A DNA stretch of 14,182 nucleotides from JBIOJB01 sp044450465 (GCA_044450465.1 JBIOJB010000079.1:1-14182); one strand, 5' to 3'; counted from the stretch's first letter, positions 6,432 to 13,631 are shown. The notes: generated from the letters alone by a model not told the origin. Numbers and translations are program-made.

Positions 6432-7318
6432 TGATCACAGCGATCGGGCACGTGGCGCTGCAGGTCCCCGACCTCGACGCGTCGGTGGCCTGGGCCACGG
6501 GCGTGATGGGACTGAGCGAGGTCAAGCGCGACGGCAACACCTCCTACCTGACCCACGGCCGTGAGGACCACTCGCTCATCTACATCGGATCCGGCGACGG
6601 CGCGCTCGACCACATCTCGTTGGAGGCGCGCGACGAGGCCGCGCTGAACGAGCTGTCCGATCGGTTGGCCAAGCACGGCGTGAAGACGATCGACCATAAC
6701 CGCGAGCCGGCCGTGAAGCACTCGATCCGGTTCGAGGGTCCCGACGGCCACGTGTTCGAGGTGTATACGGGCATGGCCCAGGACCAGCCGCGCCACACCG
6801 GCCGGGGTGTGCAGCCGAAGAAGTTCGGCCACCCCATGCTCAAGTCCGAGCGGCCGCGCGAGACGCAGCAGTTCATAGAGCAGGTGCTTGGCTTCAGGCT
6901 GTCCGACGACGTCGGCGACGGCACGCTGCTGTTCCTGAGGTGCAACGCCGACCATCATGGCATCGGCATCACCAAGGGCGGCGAGGGTCTGCACCACTAT
7001 GCGTGGGAGGTCGAGAACATCGGTCAGCTCGGGCTGCTCGGCGACGTGCTTGAGAAGAACAACGGCCGGTTTCTCTGGGGGCCAGGCCGCCACGGTGCGG
7101 GCGGCAACCTCTTCACGTACCACCTCGATCCCGCCGGCTGCGTGGTCGAGTACTACGCGGACCTCATCAAGATCTACGACGAGGCCAACTACCGGCCCGG
7201 CAAGTGGGAGATGTCCGACTACCGCTTCGCCAACCTGTGGGGTCCCGGGATTCCAGGGCACGAGTTCTTCGACGCCGGTGCCAAGCTGCCGGCGAGGAAG
7301 GTCGCAGCCAAGAAGTGA
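6431..7318 (+). CDS. Type I extradiol ring-cleavage dioxygenase (VOC superfamily)
   Basis: A 295-residue two-domain protein with the size and layout of catechol 2,3-dioxygenase/BphC enzymes, which open catechols next to the hydroxyls using Fe(II) and O2. The N-terminal VOC domain (about 5-115) lacks ligands, as is usual. The C-terminal domain carries H134 (KKFGHPML), H189 (GLHHYAW) and E240 (CVVEYYAD) as the iron triad. H176 (DHHG), H221 (GRHGAGGN) and Y230 (TYHLDPAG) match the second-sphere residues, so it should be active. The end of the active domain closely follows the PROSITE extradiol signature. ATG 6431 is chosen because AAGGAGGG (6419-6426) is well spaced; GTG 6428 in frame is too close. 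The start overlaps the amidohydrolase stop by one base, and the stop overlaps the next GTG. The substrate is a catecholic compound that sequence alone does not define. Confidence 0.93.
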   Translation: MITAIGHVALQVPDLDASVAWATGVMGLSEVKRDGNTSYLTHGREDHSLIYIGSGDGALDHISLEARDEAALNELSDRLAKHGVKTIDHNREPAVKHSIRFEGPDGHVFEVYTGMAQDQPRHTGRGVQPKKFGHPMLKSERPRETQQFIEQVLGFRLSDDVGDGTLLFLRCNADHHGIGITKGGEGLHHYAWEVENIGQLGLLGDVLEKNNGRFLWGPGRHGAGGNLFTYHLDPAGCVVEYYADLIKIYDEANYRPGKWEMSDYRFANLWGPGIPGHEFFDAGAKLPARKVAAKK

Positions 7319-8199
7319 CGCCATGGAGCCTGGTCTCCTACCGCACCGGCAAGGGCGCAGAGCGCGCCGGAGCCCTCGTGAGGGAGCGCGTGGTCGAGCT
7401 GCCCATGGCCGCGTGTGGTGTGCTGGAGCTCATCGAGCGCTGGTCCGAGGTCGAGGCGGCGCTGAAGGAGTTCGACCCGGACCAGGCGCCCGAGGTAGCG
7501 GACGCAGAGCTCCAACTGCCCATTCGCTATCCGCGCAAGGTGTTGTGCTCAGGCACCAACTACTACGCGCACATGCGTGAGATGAAGGTGAGCCGCGCGG
7601 AGGGCGCCCGTCCTTACTTCTTCCTGAAGCCGCCGACGACAGCGTTGATCGGTCCTGGTCAGCCGATCGTCGTGCCGGCCGACCCGGCTGCGAAGGTCGA
7701 CTGGGAGGCCGAGCTCGCCGTCGTGATCGGCCGGCGGGGAAGGCACATCAAAGAGTCGGAAGCGCTCGGCTACATCGCCGGCTATTCCGCCATCAACGAC
7801 GTCTCGCTCCGGGGTCCACACCGCGTACAGCATCCGATCGGCGAACCGTTTCAGTGGGACTGGCTGGCGTCCAAGGGGGCCGACCGGTCGACGCCGCTCG
7901 GTCCGGGCATCCGCCCGGCATTTCAGGTCCCAGATCCGCAGCGGTTGGACCTGCGCCTGTGGGTGAACGGAAACCTGAAGCAGCAAGCGAACACGTCGGA
8001 CATGATCGACGGCGTGGCCGCGTTGATCGCCGCGGCCAGCAAGATCCTCACGCTGGAACCGGGCGATGTGATCGCGACAGGGACGCCCGACGGCGTCGGA
8101 CTTCCTCGCGGAGAATTCCTGCGGCCAAGCGACCTCGTAGAGATGGAGGTCGCCGACTTCGGCCGCCTTTCAAATCCGGTAATAGCGGAGTCCGCATGA
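7315..8199 (+). CDS. Fumarylacetoacetate hydrolase (FAH)-family protein
   Basis: A 294-residue protein with a short N-terminal domain (about 1-70) and the FAH catalytic domain. The metal-binding set is visible: E131 and E133 in DWEAELAVVIG and D162 in INDVS. KVLCSGTNYYAHMREM, PYFFLKPPTTALIGPG and the C-terminal PGDVIATGTPDGVG are standard family blocks. The family hydrolyses, decarboxylates or isomerises 2-oxo/1,3-dicarbonyl acids, including products of meta cleavage, so its position right after the extradiol dioxygenase makes a lower-pathway role likely. The start GTG 7315 overlaps the dioxygenase stop (GTGA), and its stop overlaps the next ATG (ATGA). A weak GAGGAAGG is about 14 nt upstream, so translation probably depends on coupling. 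Confidence 0.9.
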   Translation: MTPWSLVSYRTGKGAERAGALVRERVVELPMAACGVLELIERWSEVEAALKEFDPDQAPEVADAELQLPIRYPRKVLCSGTNYYAHMREMKVSRAEGARPYFFLKPPTTALIGPGQPIVVPADPAAKVDWEAELAVVIGRRGRHIKESEALGYIAGYSAINDVSLRGPHRVQHPIGEPFQWDWLASKGADRSTPLGPGIRPAFQVPDPQRLDLRLWVNGNLKQQANTSDMIDGVAALIAAASKILTLEPGDVIATGTPDGVGLPRGEFLRPSDLVEMEVADFGRLSNPVIAESA

Positions 8200-9218
8200 A
8201 AGCAGCAGTCATCCACGAGTTCGGCCCGGCCGATGTGCTGAAGATAGAGGACGCGCTTGCGCCCAAGCCGGAGGCGGGGGACGTGCTCGTCCGCGTGCAC
8301 GCGGTGCGCGTGGGCGGCCTCCTCGATATCGGCACCCGGGCCGGCCGCAACCCTTTCGCCCGGCTGACCTTCCCTCACATCCTCGGCGCCGACTTCGCCG
8401 GCGAGGTGGTCGAAGGGCGAGACGAGTTCCGCCCAGGCGACAGGGTTGCCGGCGTTCCGTTCATCCCATGCGGGCAATGTCGAGCCTGCCAGATCGGACG
8501 CGACGATGCCTGCCCGAACGCAAAGCTGGTTGGCGTGCACCGGCAGGGCTCCTATGCGGAGCTGGTCTCGGTGCCGGCCAAGGTGCTGAGGCGAATCCCG
8601 GCGTCCATCAGCGACGAGCAAGCGGCGGCGATGGCGTTGAGCGGCCCGGTTGCGTTTACGCAGTTCTCGGTCGTCGGCCTGAAGCCCGGCGACTGGGTGC
8701 TCGTCACAGCCGCGGCCTCCGGTCTGGGTCTGGTCACGTCCTTGGTTGCCAAGCGGCTGGGTGCTCGCGTGATCGCCAGCTCACGCAAGGAATGGAAGCG
8801 TGAGATGTTGCGCGGCCATCGCCTGGAGGCGGTGCTCGACAGCGATAGCGACGCTTTCGTCGACCACGTGCGCGAGCTCACGGGCGGTGAGGGGGTCCGG
8901 ATTGCGATTGACAACACATCGTCCGCCGATTTGTTCGCCAAGCTCTGCGCGGTGCTGGATCGTCTCGGCGTGATCGTCTGCTCCGGGGCACTCGTCGCAG
9001 AAAACGTATCGCTGGACATGCGTGCGATGTACTTGAAGAGTCAGTCGGTGATTGGCATCCGAACCCACACACAGTCCGCCCTCGACGGATTCTGGAAACT
9101 TGCCGGCAGCGGTATCGAGGCGCACGTCGACCGCACGTTTCCGCTCGAGCAGGTTGCCGAGGCGCACCGCTACGTCGAAGCCGAGAAGAACTTCGGGCGG
9201 GTCCTGCTGACGATCTAG
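8196..9218 (+). CDS. Medium-chain dehydrogenase/reductase (zinc ADH-like oxidoreductase)
   Basis: A 340-residue MDR protein. The N-terminal GroES-like domain (about 1-125) keeps the four structural-zinc cysteines C92, C95, C98 and C106 (PCGQCRACQIGRDDAC). It lacks the catalytic-zinc set: the usual GHE motif reads GADFAGE, and no Cys is present at the first ligand position. The Rossmann domain contains AAASGLGLV (about 172-180) for NAD(P)H. This combination suggests a quinone- or enone-reductase-type enzyme rather than a classical alcohol dehydrogenase. The start ATG 8196 overlaps the FAH stop by 4 bp, with GCGGAG 5 nt upstream. It is the last gene of the operon; its TAG overlaps the stop of the convergent ligase gene in CTAG. 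Likely role: reduction of an unsaturated carbonyl intermediate. Confidence 0.88.
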   Translation: MKAAVIHEFGPADVLKIEDALAPKPEAGDVLVRVHAVRVGGLLDIGTRAGRNPFARLTFPHILGADFAGEVVEGRDEFRPGDRVAGVPFIPCGQCRACQIGRDDACPNAKLVGVHRQGSYAELVSVPAKVLRRIPASISDEQAAAMALSGPVAFTQFSVVGLKPGDWVLVTAAASGLGLVTSLVAKRLGARVIASSRKEWKREMLRGHRLEAVLDSDSDAFVDHVRELTGGEGVRIAIDNTSSADLFAKLCAVLDRLGVIVCSGALVAENVSLDMRAMYLKSQSVIGIRTHTQSALDGFWKLAGSGIEAHVDRTFPLEQVAEAHRYVEAEKNFGRVLLTI

Positions 9219-10843
9219 GTCGGGGCCTGGATCTTCTCCGCCACCTGCTTCGTCAGCACGTTCTTGGCGACTTTGCCGAACTTGGACAGCGGAAGGTCAT
9301 CGGTCAGCTCGAGCCGCTCGGGCAGCTTGAACTTCGCCAATCCCTTTTCGGTCAGGAAGGCAGTCAGCTCAGGGAGCGCCAGCGTGCGACCCGGTTTGGG
9401 GATGACGAACGCGCACATGCGCTCGCCGAGCACTTCATCTGGCATCGGGACGCAGGCCACGTTCAGCACCGCGGGATGCGAGAGGATCAGGTTCTCGATC
9501 TCCTCGGCACTGATCTTCTCTCCGCCGCGGTTGATGAGGTCCTTCTTGCGACCCTCGACGATGTAGTTGCCGGAGGGATGCCTGCGCATCAGGTCGCCTG
9601 AGCAGTAGAAGCCGTCGGGTGTGAAGGTGCGCGCGTTGTACTCGGGCACGCAGTAGTAGCCGCGCAACGTGTACGGCCCGCGCACCAGCAGTTCGCCGAC
9701 CTCGCCGTCCGGCACCTGATTGCGGTCCTCGTCGACGATCATGATCTCGTCGTCCTCGCACACCGGCCGGCCGGCGGTTTCGAACCGCACGTCTTCAGGA
9801 TCGTCCAGGCGCACGAACATCAGCAGGCCTTCGGCCATGCCGAATACCTCCTGCACCCGAGCGTTCGGAAAGACCGACTCGGCGCGACGCTTGACCTCGG
9901 GCTGAAGCTTCTGGCCGCCGGTGTTGATGACGCGGACCGAAGACAGGTCGCGGTCTGTGGCCGACGGTGAGTTGATGTAGCGAATCAGCAGGGCGGGCAC
10001 AAGTTCGAGGTGAGTTACTCTTTCTCGCTCGATCAGCGGAAAGACGTCGTCGGCGCGCGGCGACTCGGTCAGCACAACGCGCGCACCCTTCCAGAAGAAG
10101 CCGCTGATACCGGGGCAGGCGAGCGGGAAGTTGTGCGCGATGGGCAAGTTGACGAGGAGGCAATCGTCCACGTGCACGTCGTTGACGGCCACTGCAGCCT
10201 TGGAGTTGTACACGTAGTCGTTGTTCGTCCGCGGGATCAGCTTCGGCACGCCGGTCGTGCCGCCCGACAGCTGAAGGATGCACGGCTCGTCGGGGTCGAC
10301 CTCGATGGAATCCAATCCTGCGCTTGAGCCCTGCGGCTCTTCGTCGACCATGCGCCGGATAGCGGTCGCGCCGAGCACGGTACGCAGGCCGGGATGCGCG
10401 GCGCGCAGCGGCGTGACCAGCTGCTGAGAGTCAAAGTCTCCGAGCGTCTCGCTCACCGCGTAGCCGCTCGCTCCCGAGAGCTCGAAAAACGCGTTGATCT
10501 CGTTCCAGCGGTGTCCCGCCAGGGCCATGATCGGGATGGCCCCGACCCGTTCCAGCGCGAAATACAGATAGACAAACTCGGGGATGTTGGGCAGCTGCAC
10601 GACCCACCGGTCGAGCGGCTGGACGCCGAGCTCGAGCAGGTGCAGCGCGAGGCGGTCGACATGCGCTCTGAGTTCGGAGTAGGTGACGCGCTCGTTGCCG
10701 CTGACCATCGCCACCCTGTCACCGTGCGACGCGAATACGTCGGCGTAGAAGCGGCCGAGTGGGACGTCCTCCCAGTAACCCAGGGATCGGTAGCGGGCCG
10801 CGAACTCAGCCGGAAACGGCGTGACGCCCGCGAGTCTGCTCAT
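9215..10843 (-). CDS. Aryl-acid adenylating enzyme (DhbE/EntE-like), predicted salicylate-type acyl-AMP/CoA ligase
   Basis: A 542-residue ANL-superfamily enzyme. Core motifs are present: LQLSGGTTGVPK (about 191-201, ATP phosphate loop), FGMAEG (334-339), YCSGDLM, GRKKDLINRGGEKIS (hinge) and, near the C-terminus, LSKFGKVAKNVL with the catalytic Lys. The N-terminus and overall pattern closely resemble 2,3-dihydroxybenzoate-AMP ligases. N238 (AHNFPLAC) is the conserved Asn that reads the ortho-hydroxyl/carboxylate. C243 stands where dihydroxybenzoate enzymes have Ser (DhbE 240) and L341 where they have Val (DhbE 337); as I recall the published code, both changes mark salicylate activation. No carrier-protein or NRPS gene is nearby, so a catabolic CoA ligase is more likely than siderophore synthesis. 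Its ATG overlaps the MarR stop (ATGA), so the two genes form an operon. Confidence 0.88.
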   Translation of the reverse strand: MSRLAGVTPFPAEFAARYRSLGYWEDVPLGRFYADVFASHGDRVAMVSGNERVTYSELRAHVDRLALHLLELGVQPLDRWVVQLPNIPEFVYLYFALERVGAIPIMALAGHRWNEINAFFELSGASGYAVSETLGDFDSQQLVTPLRAAHPGLRTVLGATAIRRMVDEEPQGSSAGLDSIEVDPDEPCILQLSGGTTGVPKLIPRTNNDYVYNSKAAVAVNDVHVDDCLLVNLPIAHNFPLACPGISGFFWKGARVVLTESPRADDVFPLIERERVTHLELVPALLIRYINSPSATDRDLSSVRVINTGGQKLQPEVKRRAESVFPNARVQEVFGMAEGLLMFVRLDDPEDVRFETAGRPVCEDDEIMIVDEDRNQVPDGEVGELLVRGPYTLRGYYCVPEYNARTFTPDGFYCSGDLMRRHPSGNYIVEGRKKDLINRGGEKISAEEIENLILSHPAVLNVACVPMPDEVLGERMCAFVIPKPGRTLALPELTAFLTEKGLAKFKLPERLELTDDLPLSKFGKVAKNVLTKQVAEKIQAPT

Positions 10844-11361
10844 TCCGCAATCGTTAAAGCGTCCGTCTGCGCCGCCAGGTGCAGCTGCAGGCGCCCTAGC
10901 AGCGAGATCAAGAGCTCCTTTTCGTTGGCGCCCAGAACCGACGCCATCGCGCGCTCGGCCGCGAAGTGCTCGGGCAGCAGCCCGTCGAGGAGCTTCCTGC
11001 CCGCGGGGGTGATCGCGATGAGAGACCTGCGCCCGTCCGCTCCGCTTCGAGTGCGGCGCACGAACCCCTTGGCCTCGAGGGCGTCGAGGATAGCGGTCAC
11101 GGCCGCCCGCGTCACCAGCAGACGATCCGCAATCTCGTGCGGGTTCACACCGTCCGAGGCCTGGCGGAGGATCACGAGGGCGTTGAACCCGGACAGCGAC
11201 AGCCCGTGGTGGCGGAAGCGGCGGGTGAGCGCAGTCGTGATGAGGCTGTCGGTGCGAATGACGTTAATCAGCACCTCTGTGGAGCGGCGATCCATCAGCG
11301 GGAACTCGCGCTGGAGGGCGGATGAAGCCCGGACCGGAGCGTGGAGGTTGCGCCGCGCCAT
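10840..11361 (-). CDS. MarR-family transcriptional regulator
   Basis: A 173-residue winged-helix regulator. Dimerisation helices lie at both ends. The DNA-binding region (about 60-130) contains NPHEIADRLLVTRAAVTAIL and the wing RSGADGRRSLIAIT with the MarR-typical DxRR. Family members repress neighbouring aromatic-catabolism genes until a phenolic acid or acyl-CoA binds. ATG 11361 is supported by TACTAT (11374-11369) exactly 7 nt upstream, implying a leaderless mRNA; an internal ATG at 11295 has no Shine-Dalgarno. The 18-bp operator at 11370-11387 overlaps this -10 and lies between this gene and the divergent luciferase-like gene. It recurs at P1 and P2. Its stop overlaps the ligase start, a classic regulator/ligase pair, so the ligand could be salicylate or its CoA ester. 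Confidence 0.92.
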   Translation of the reverse strand: MARRNLHAPVRASSALQREFPLMDRRSTEVLINVIRTDSLITTALTRRFRHHGLSLSGFNALVILRQASDGVNPHEIADRLLVTRAAVTAILDALEAKGFVRRTRSGADGRRSLIAITPAGRKLLDGLLPEHFAAERAMASVLGANEKELLISLLGRLQLHLAAQTDALTIAE

Positions 11362-11368
11362 CCGAAAT

Positions 11369-11374
11369 ATAGTA
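11369..11374 (-). promoter_or_regulatory. -10 box of a leaderless MarR-gene promoter
   Basis: TACTAT on the minus strand lies 7 nt before ATG 11361, the same geometry as the GntR gene. It overlaps the MarR-type operator. No strong -35 is visible. Confidence 0.55.
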
Positions 11375-11387
11375 CACTATTTAACTA
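11370..11387 (+). promoter_or_regulatory. MarR-type operator, copy 3 (divergent region)
   Basis: TAGTACACTATTTAACTA lies in the 28-bp gap between the MarR gene and the luciferase-like gene. It contains the perfect inverted repeat ATAGT-AC-ACTAT at its left (11369-11380) and the TTAACTA arm at its right. It matches copies 1 and 2 at 12 invariant positions, and its location supports autoregulation plus control of the divergent gene. Confidence 0.7.
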
Positions 11388-11389
11388 GT

Positions 11390-12448
11390 TTGAATGCGCG
11401 CTGGACGGGGCGGAAACTCGGCTTCACGTGCCACACCGGTGACCTCTCCTGGGAGGAGCTGATCGCCTGGGTGCGGGAGGGAGAGCGGCTCGGTTACTCC
11501 GCGTTCTGCACCACCGAGGAGTCGGGGAAGGACGCGTTCGCCGTGCTCGCCGTCCTGGCCCGAGAGACCAAGTCCATCAACCTCGGCACGGCGATCGTCA
11601 ACTTCTATTCGCGCACGCCGACGCTGCTCGCGATGAGCGCGCGCAGCATTCACGACCTGTCGAACGGCCGCTTCGGTCCGTTCGGCCTAGGCGCCGGGGG
11701 CATCGGCTTCATGCAGCGCGGCCACGGCATCGTGGTCGAGAAGCCGCTGGCGCGGGCGAAGGAGACCGTCGCGATTGTCCGCGGGCTGCTGACCCAAAAA
11801 AAGTTCTCTTACGACGGGCAGTGGTTCAAGCCTCACGACTTCCATTTGCGCGAAGGACCTATCGGTCCTAGCGCGCCGCCCATCTGGCTGGCCGGGCTTG
11901 GACCGAAGATGGTCGGCACCGCTGCCGAGGTGGCCGACGGCGTGATCGCCAACTGGCTCACCGACGAATCGCTGGCGGAGTATCGCGGTCTCATCAAGCA
12001 TGGCGCCGAGTCGGCTGGCCGGGATCCTGGCGACGTCCAGATCGCGACGCTCTTGATGACCTGTGTCGACCCGTCCGATGATGCCGCTCTTTTCGCGGCC
12101 CGCCGGGGGATCGCCTTCTACTGCGCTTCGGAGCACTACCTGCACATCGCCGACATCTGCGCCCTGGGTGGGGATGCACGGAAGGTCAAGGCGGCCTGGG
12201 AGGAGCGGGACTTCGATCGGGCCACCGACCTGGTCTCCGACGAGCTGCTTAACAAGTTCTGCCTCGTCGCAACGGCTGAGGAGAATGCGGAGCGGATCGA
12301 GTGGCTCTTCGACAATGGGGTCTATCCGATCGTCTATCCGCTGCCGCGTCACGAGCGGATGGTCGAAGACCATCACAGCGTGCTCGAGCAGGTTTCGCGG
12401 TGGGCCCGGGCCTTGGACGCCGCCTCGGCCGACCGCCACCCTGTGTAG
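11390..12448 (+). CDS. Luciferase-like (LLM/bacterial luciferase superfamily) oxidoreductase
   Basis: About 352 residues with the TIM-barrel pattern of LLM flavin/F420 enzymes: KLGFTCHTGDLSWEELI at the N-terminus, EGERLGYSAFCTTEESG, SINLGTAIVNFYSRTPTLLAMSA-type strands, NGRFGPFGLGAGG and PIWLAGLGPKM followed by AADVADGV-like EVADGVIANW. The family includes F420-dependent reductases and FMNH2 monooxygenases; the overall look (Mer-like, unfused) slightly favours F420, but this is not decisive. The only possible start in frame near the N-terminus is TTG 11390, without a Shine-Dalgarno. An ATG at 11394 is in another frame, so the true start is uncertain or a small indel may be present. It is divergent from MarR across the shared operator and therefore probably part of the same regulon. 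Likely role: redox step on the aromatic substrate. Confidence 0.8.
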   Translation: MNARWTGRKLGFTCHTGDLSWEELIAWVREGERLGYSAFCTTEESGKDAFAVLAVLARETKSINLGTAIVNFYSRTPTLLAMSARSIHDLSNGRFGPFGLGAGGIGFMQRGHGIVVEKPLARAKETVAIVRGLLTQKKFSYDGQWFKPHDFHLREGPIGPSAPPIWLAGLGPKMVGTAAEVADGVIANWLTDESLAEYRGLIKHGAESAGRDPGDVQIATLLMTCVDPSDDAALFAARRGIAFYCASEHYLHIADICALGGDARKVKAAWEERDFDRATDLVSDELLNKFCLVATAEENAERIEWLFDNGVYPIVYPLPRHERMVEDHHSVLEQVSRWARALDAASADRHPV

Positions 12449-12559
12449 CAGCCCACGCGGCGGTCACGCTCAGCCGCGCCCTCCGCTTGGCGGACCTGCA
12501 TGTAGTGTTCATGTGACGAGCGTTTGGGCCACTAATCTGCCGACGAGAAGGAGTTCGTG
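12449..12559. other. Intergenic region before the M20 gene head
   Basis: This is 111 bp without a gene. It contains the Shine-Dalgarno AAGGAG (12548-12553), 6 nt before ATG 12560. No convincing -35/-10 pair or T-tract terminator was found. The element CTGCATGTAG (12496-12505) resembles half of the GntR-type operator but differs in the right arm. Confidence 0.3.
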
Positions 12560-12856
12560 ATGGATCGCGCCGCTGAGGTGCGGGGTTGGCTGAAGTCTCG
12601 GACAGACGAGATGGCCGAGCTCCTGGAGCAGCTCGTTGCGGTTGACACCGAGAACCCGCCCGGACGCGCGCTCGGTCAGTGTGGCCGGGTTCTGCGCGAA
12701 GCGATGGAGCATCTGGAGCTTTCGCCCGAGGTTATCGAGCTCGCTCCCGCTGGGCACATGGAGGAGCCGTGCATTGTGCGCGGTGCCGTCGGCGACGGCG
12801 CTCGGACGATCTACTTCCACGGTCACTTCGACGTCGTCCCGGCGCAGACCCCCGGC
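12560..12856 (+). pseudogene. Head of an M20-family metallopeptidase (ArgE/DapE-like), broken
   Basis: The first 99 residues of an M20 peptidase/deacylase. Helices around EMAELLEQLVAVDTENPPG are typical of the family start, and IYFHGHFDVVPAQTP contains the first metal ligands (H89, D91 in HxD). The ATG has a good Shine-Dalgarno. After about 12856 the frame continues into unrelated sequence and stops at 12985; the part that should follow is found inverted at 12936-13226. The product as written cannot be a working peptidase, because the remaining metal ligands and the dimerisation domain are missing. Before the break the gene looked intact, so the event is recent or an assembly fault. Confidence 0.8.
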
Positions 12857-12857
12857 A

Positions 12858-12938
12858 GTATCCAACGTGGACGAATTGGAGGAAGCGCCGCGGCGCCAGA
12901 TTGGCACCATCGGTACTGTGGCCCGGGTGCTGATCGGC
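12858..12938 (+). pseudogene. N-terminal piece of a small membrane-protein gene
   Basis: In a frame different from the peptidase head, this stretch reads VDELEEAPRRQIGTIGTVAR followed by VLIG, a short soluble N-terminus running into the start of a membrane helix. It is in the same frame as the C-terminal piece at 13251-13631, and the two together would make one small membrane protein with an inverted peptidase fragment inserted and a short loss at the junction. GTG 12867 is a possible start. This assignment rests on reading-frame character only and is tentative. Confidence 0.4.
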
Positions 12939-13226
12939 CCCGCGGTTGGCGTGCCACACGACGCCTCCGGTCGGCTCGCCCGTGACCATTGCAAGGGCGT
13001 CGGGATCGATCAGGCCCGCCTCGCGCAGGTGCCCCGAACTGACAACGCTGCCCGTCTCCTCATCGCAGACGAAATGAAAGACGATCCGCCCGTCACCGAG
13101 CAGACCGACCTGCTGGGCCGCCGCTGCGCCGTAGAGCATGCTCACCAGGCCGCCTTTCATATCCGCGGTCCCGCGTCCAACGATTTTGCCGTCTCGGCGT
13201 ATGGGCTGACCGGAGGGCGCATCGAA
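12936..13226 (-). pseudogene. Inverted middle fragment of the M20 metallopeptidase
   Basis: Read on the minus strand, this 97-codon stretch is the next section of an M20 peptidase: IRRDGKIVGRGTADMKGG holds the bridging metal Asp, VFHFVCDEETGS holds the general-base Glu and the following metal Glu, and VTGEPTGGVVWHANRG is the next conserved block. It begins where the plus-strand head (12560-12856) ends, so head and fragment would be nearly contiguous if re-inverted. Upstream of about 13226 and downstream of about 12936 the similarity to the family stops abruptly. The C-terminal part of the peptidase is not in the window. There is no proper start codon, so this is not an independent gene. Confidence 0.8.
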
Positions 13227-13250
13227 GTGATGCGCGGCACCTTGCAAACA

Positions 13251-13631
13251 GGCTTCGATCCTTTGTCGGTGGCTATAGGTGTAGGGGCGTTTCCATCCGT
13301 GCTTCTGGCGTGGTAGTGGCTTCGCGCCCGCTCTGCTAAGACCCGCTATGAGGCAACCGGGCCGCTGGCGACCACCATCAATATCGCCGTGTTCATTGCG
13401 CTTGTCCTGACCCCGCTGTATGCATCACCACTCTCGTTCACCAGCAACGCAGCGCTCATCTCTTATGGAGCCTCGATGTTGCTGGCGGCCGCGCGTGGCT
13501 ATGGAGGCTGCGAGGTGCTCGCCATATCCAACTGGATCCTGCGCAGGGACGACCAGATCGGCTGCCTCGTGCTCAGTCCAATCGATGACTACGAGCGGCA
13601 GTTGAAGTCTTCGCAATCGGGTCGTCACTGA
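13251..13631 (+). pseudogene. C-terminal part of a small integral membrane protein with an in-frame amber stop
   Basis: The frame reads FDPLSVAIGVGAFPSVLLAW, then TAG (13314-13316), then WLRARSAKTRYEATGPL and two more hydrophobic segments (NIAVFIALVLTPLYA, AALISYGASMLLAAA), ending with a cysteine-containing region (GYGGCEVLAISNW, DDQIGCLVL) and TGA at 13629-13631. Protein-like character continues smoothly across the TAG, so it is probably a nonsense change from CAG (Gln). The helix-loop pattern suggests a polytopic membrane protein of unknown function. The nearest start after the stop is GTG 13389, which would give an 80-residue product missing the first helices. The N-terminal end abuts the inverted peptidase fragment. 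Confidence 0.5.

Noticed and set aside
9206..9230. Bidirectional terminator between the convergent dehydrogenase and ligase genes
   Set aside because: The two stop codons overlap in CTAG and no hairpin or T-tract is present there.
10394..11389. Long plus-strand open frame running antisense through the ligase and MarR genes into the luciferase-like gene
   Set aside because: The part before 11390 is the antisense of two well-supported minus-strand genes and shows no protein-like character; only the part after 11390 is real.
12496..12505. CTGCATGTAG upstream of the peptidase head as a fourth GntR-type operator
   Set aside because: The right arm differs at two positions and the flanking GTTA and a nearby promoter are missing; likely chance.
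12636..13316. A 226-codon plus-strand open frame as one gene
   Set aside because: Its first part is antisense-frame noise within the peptidase head and its middle is the antisense of the inverted peptidase fragment; only the two ends look like a membrane protein.
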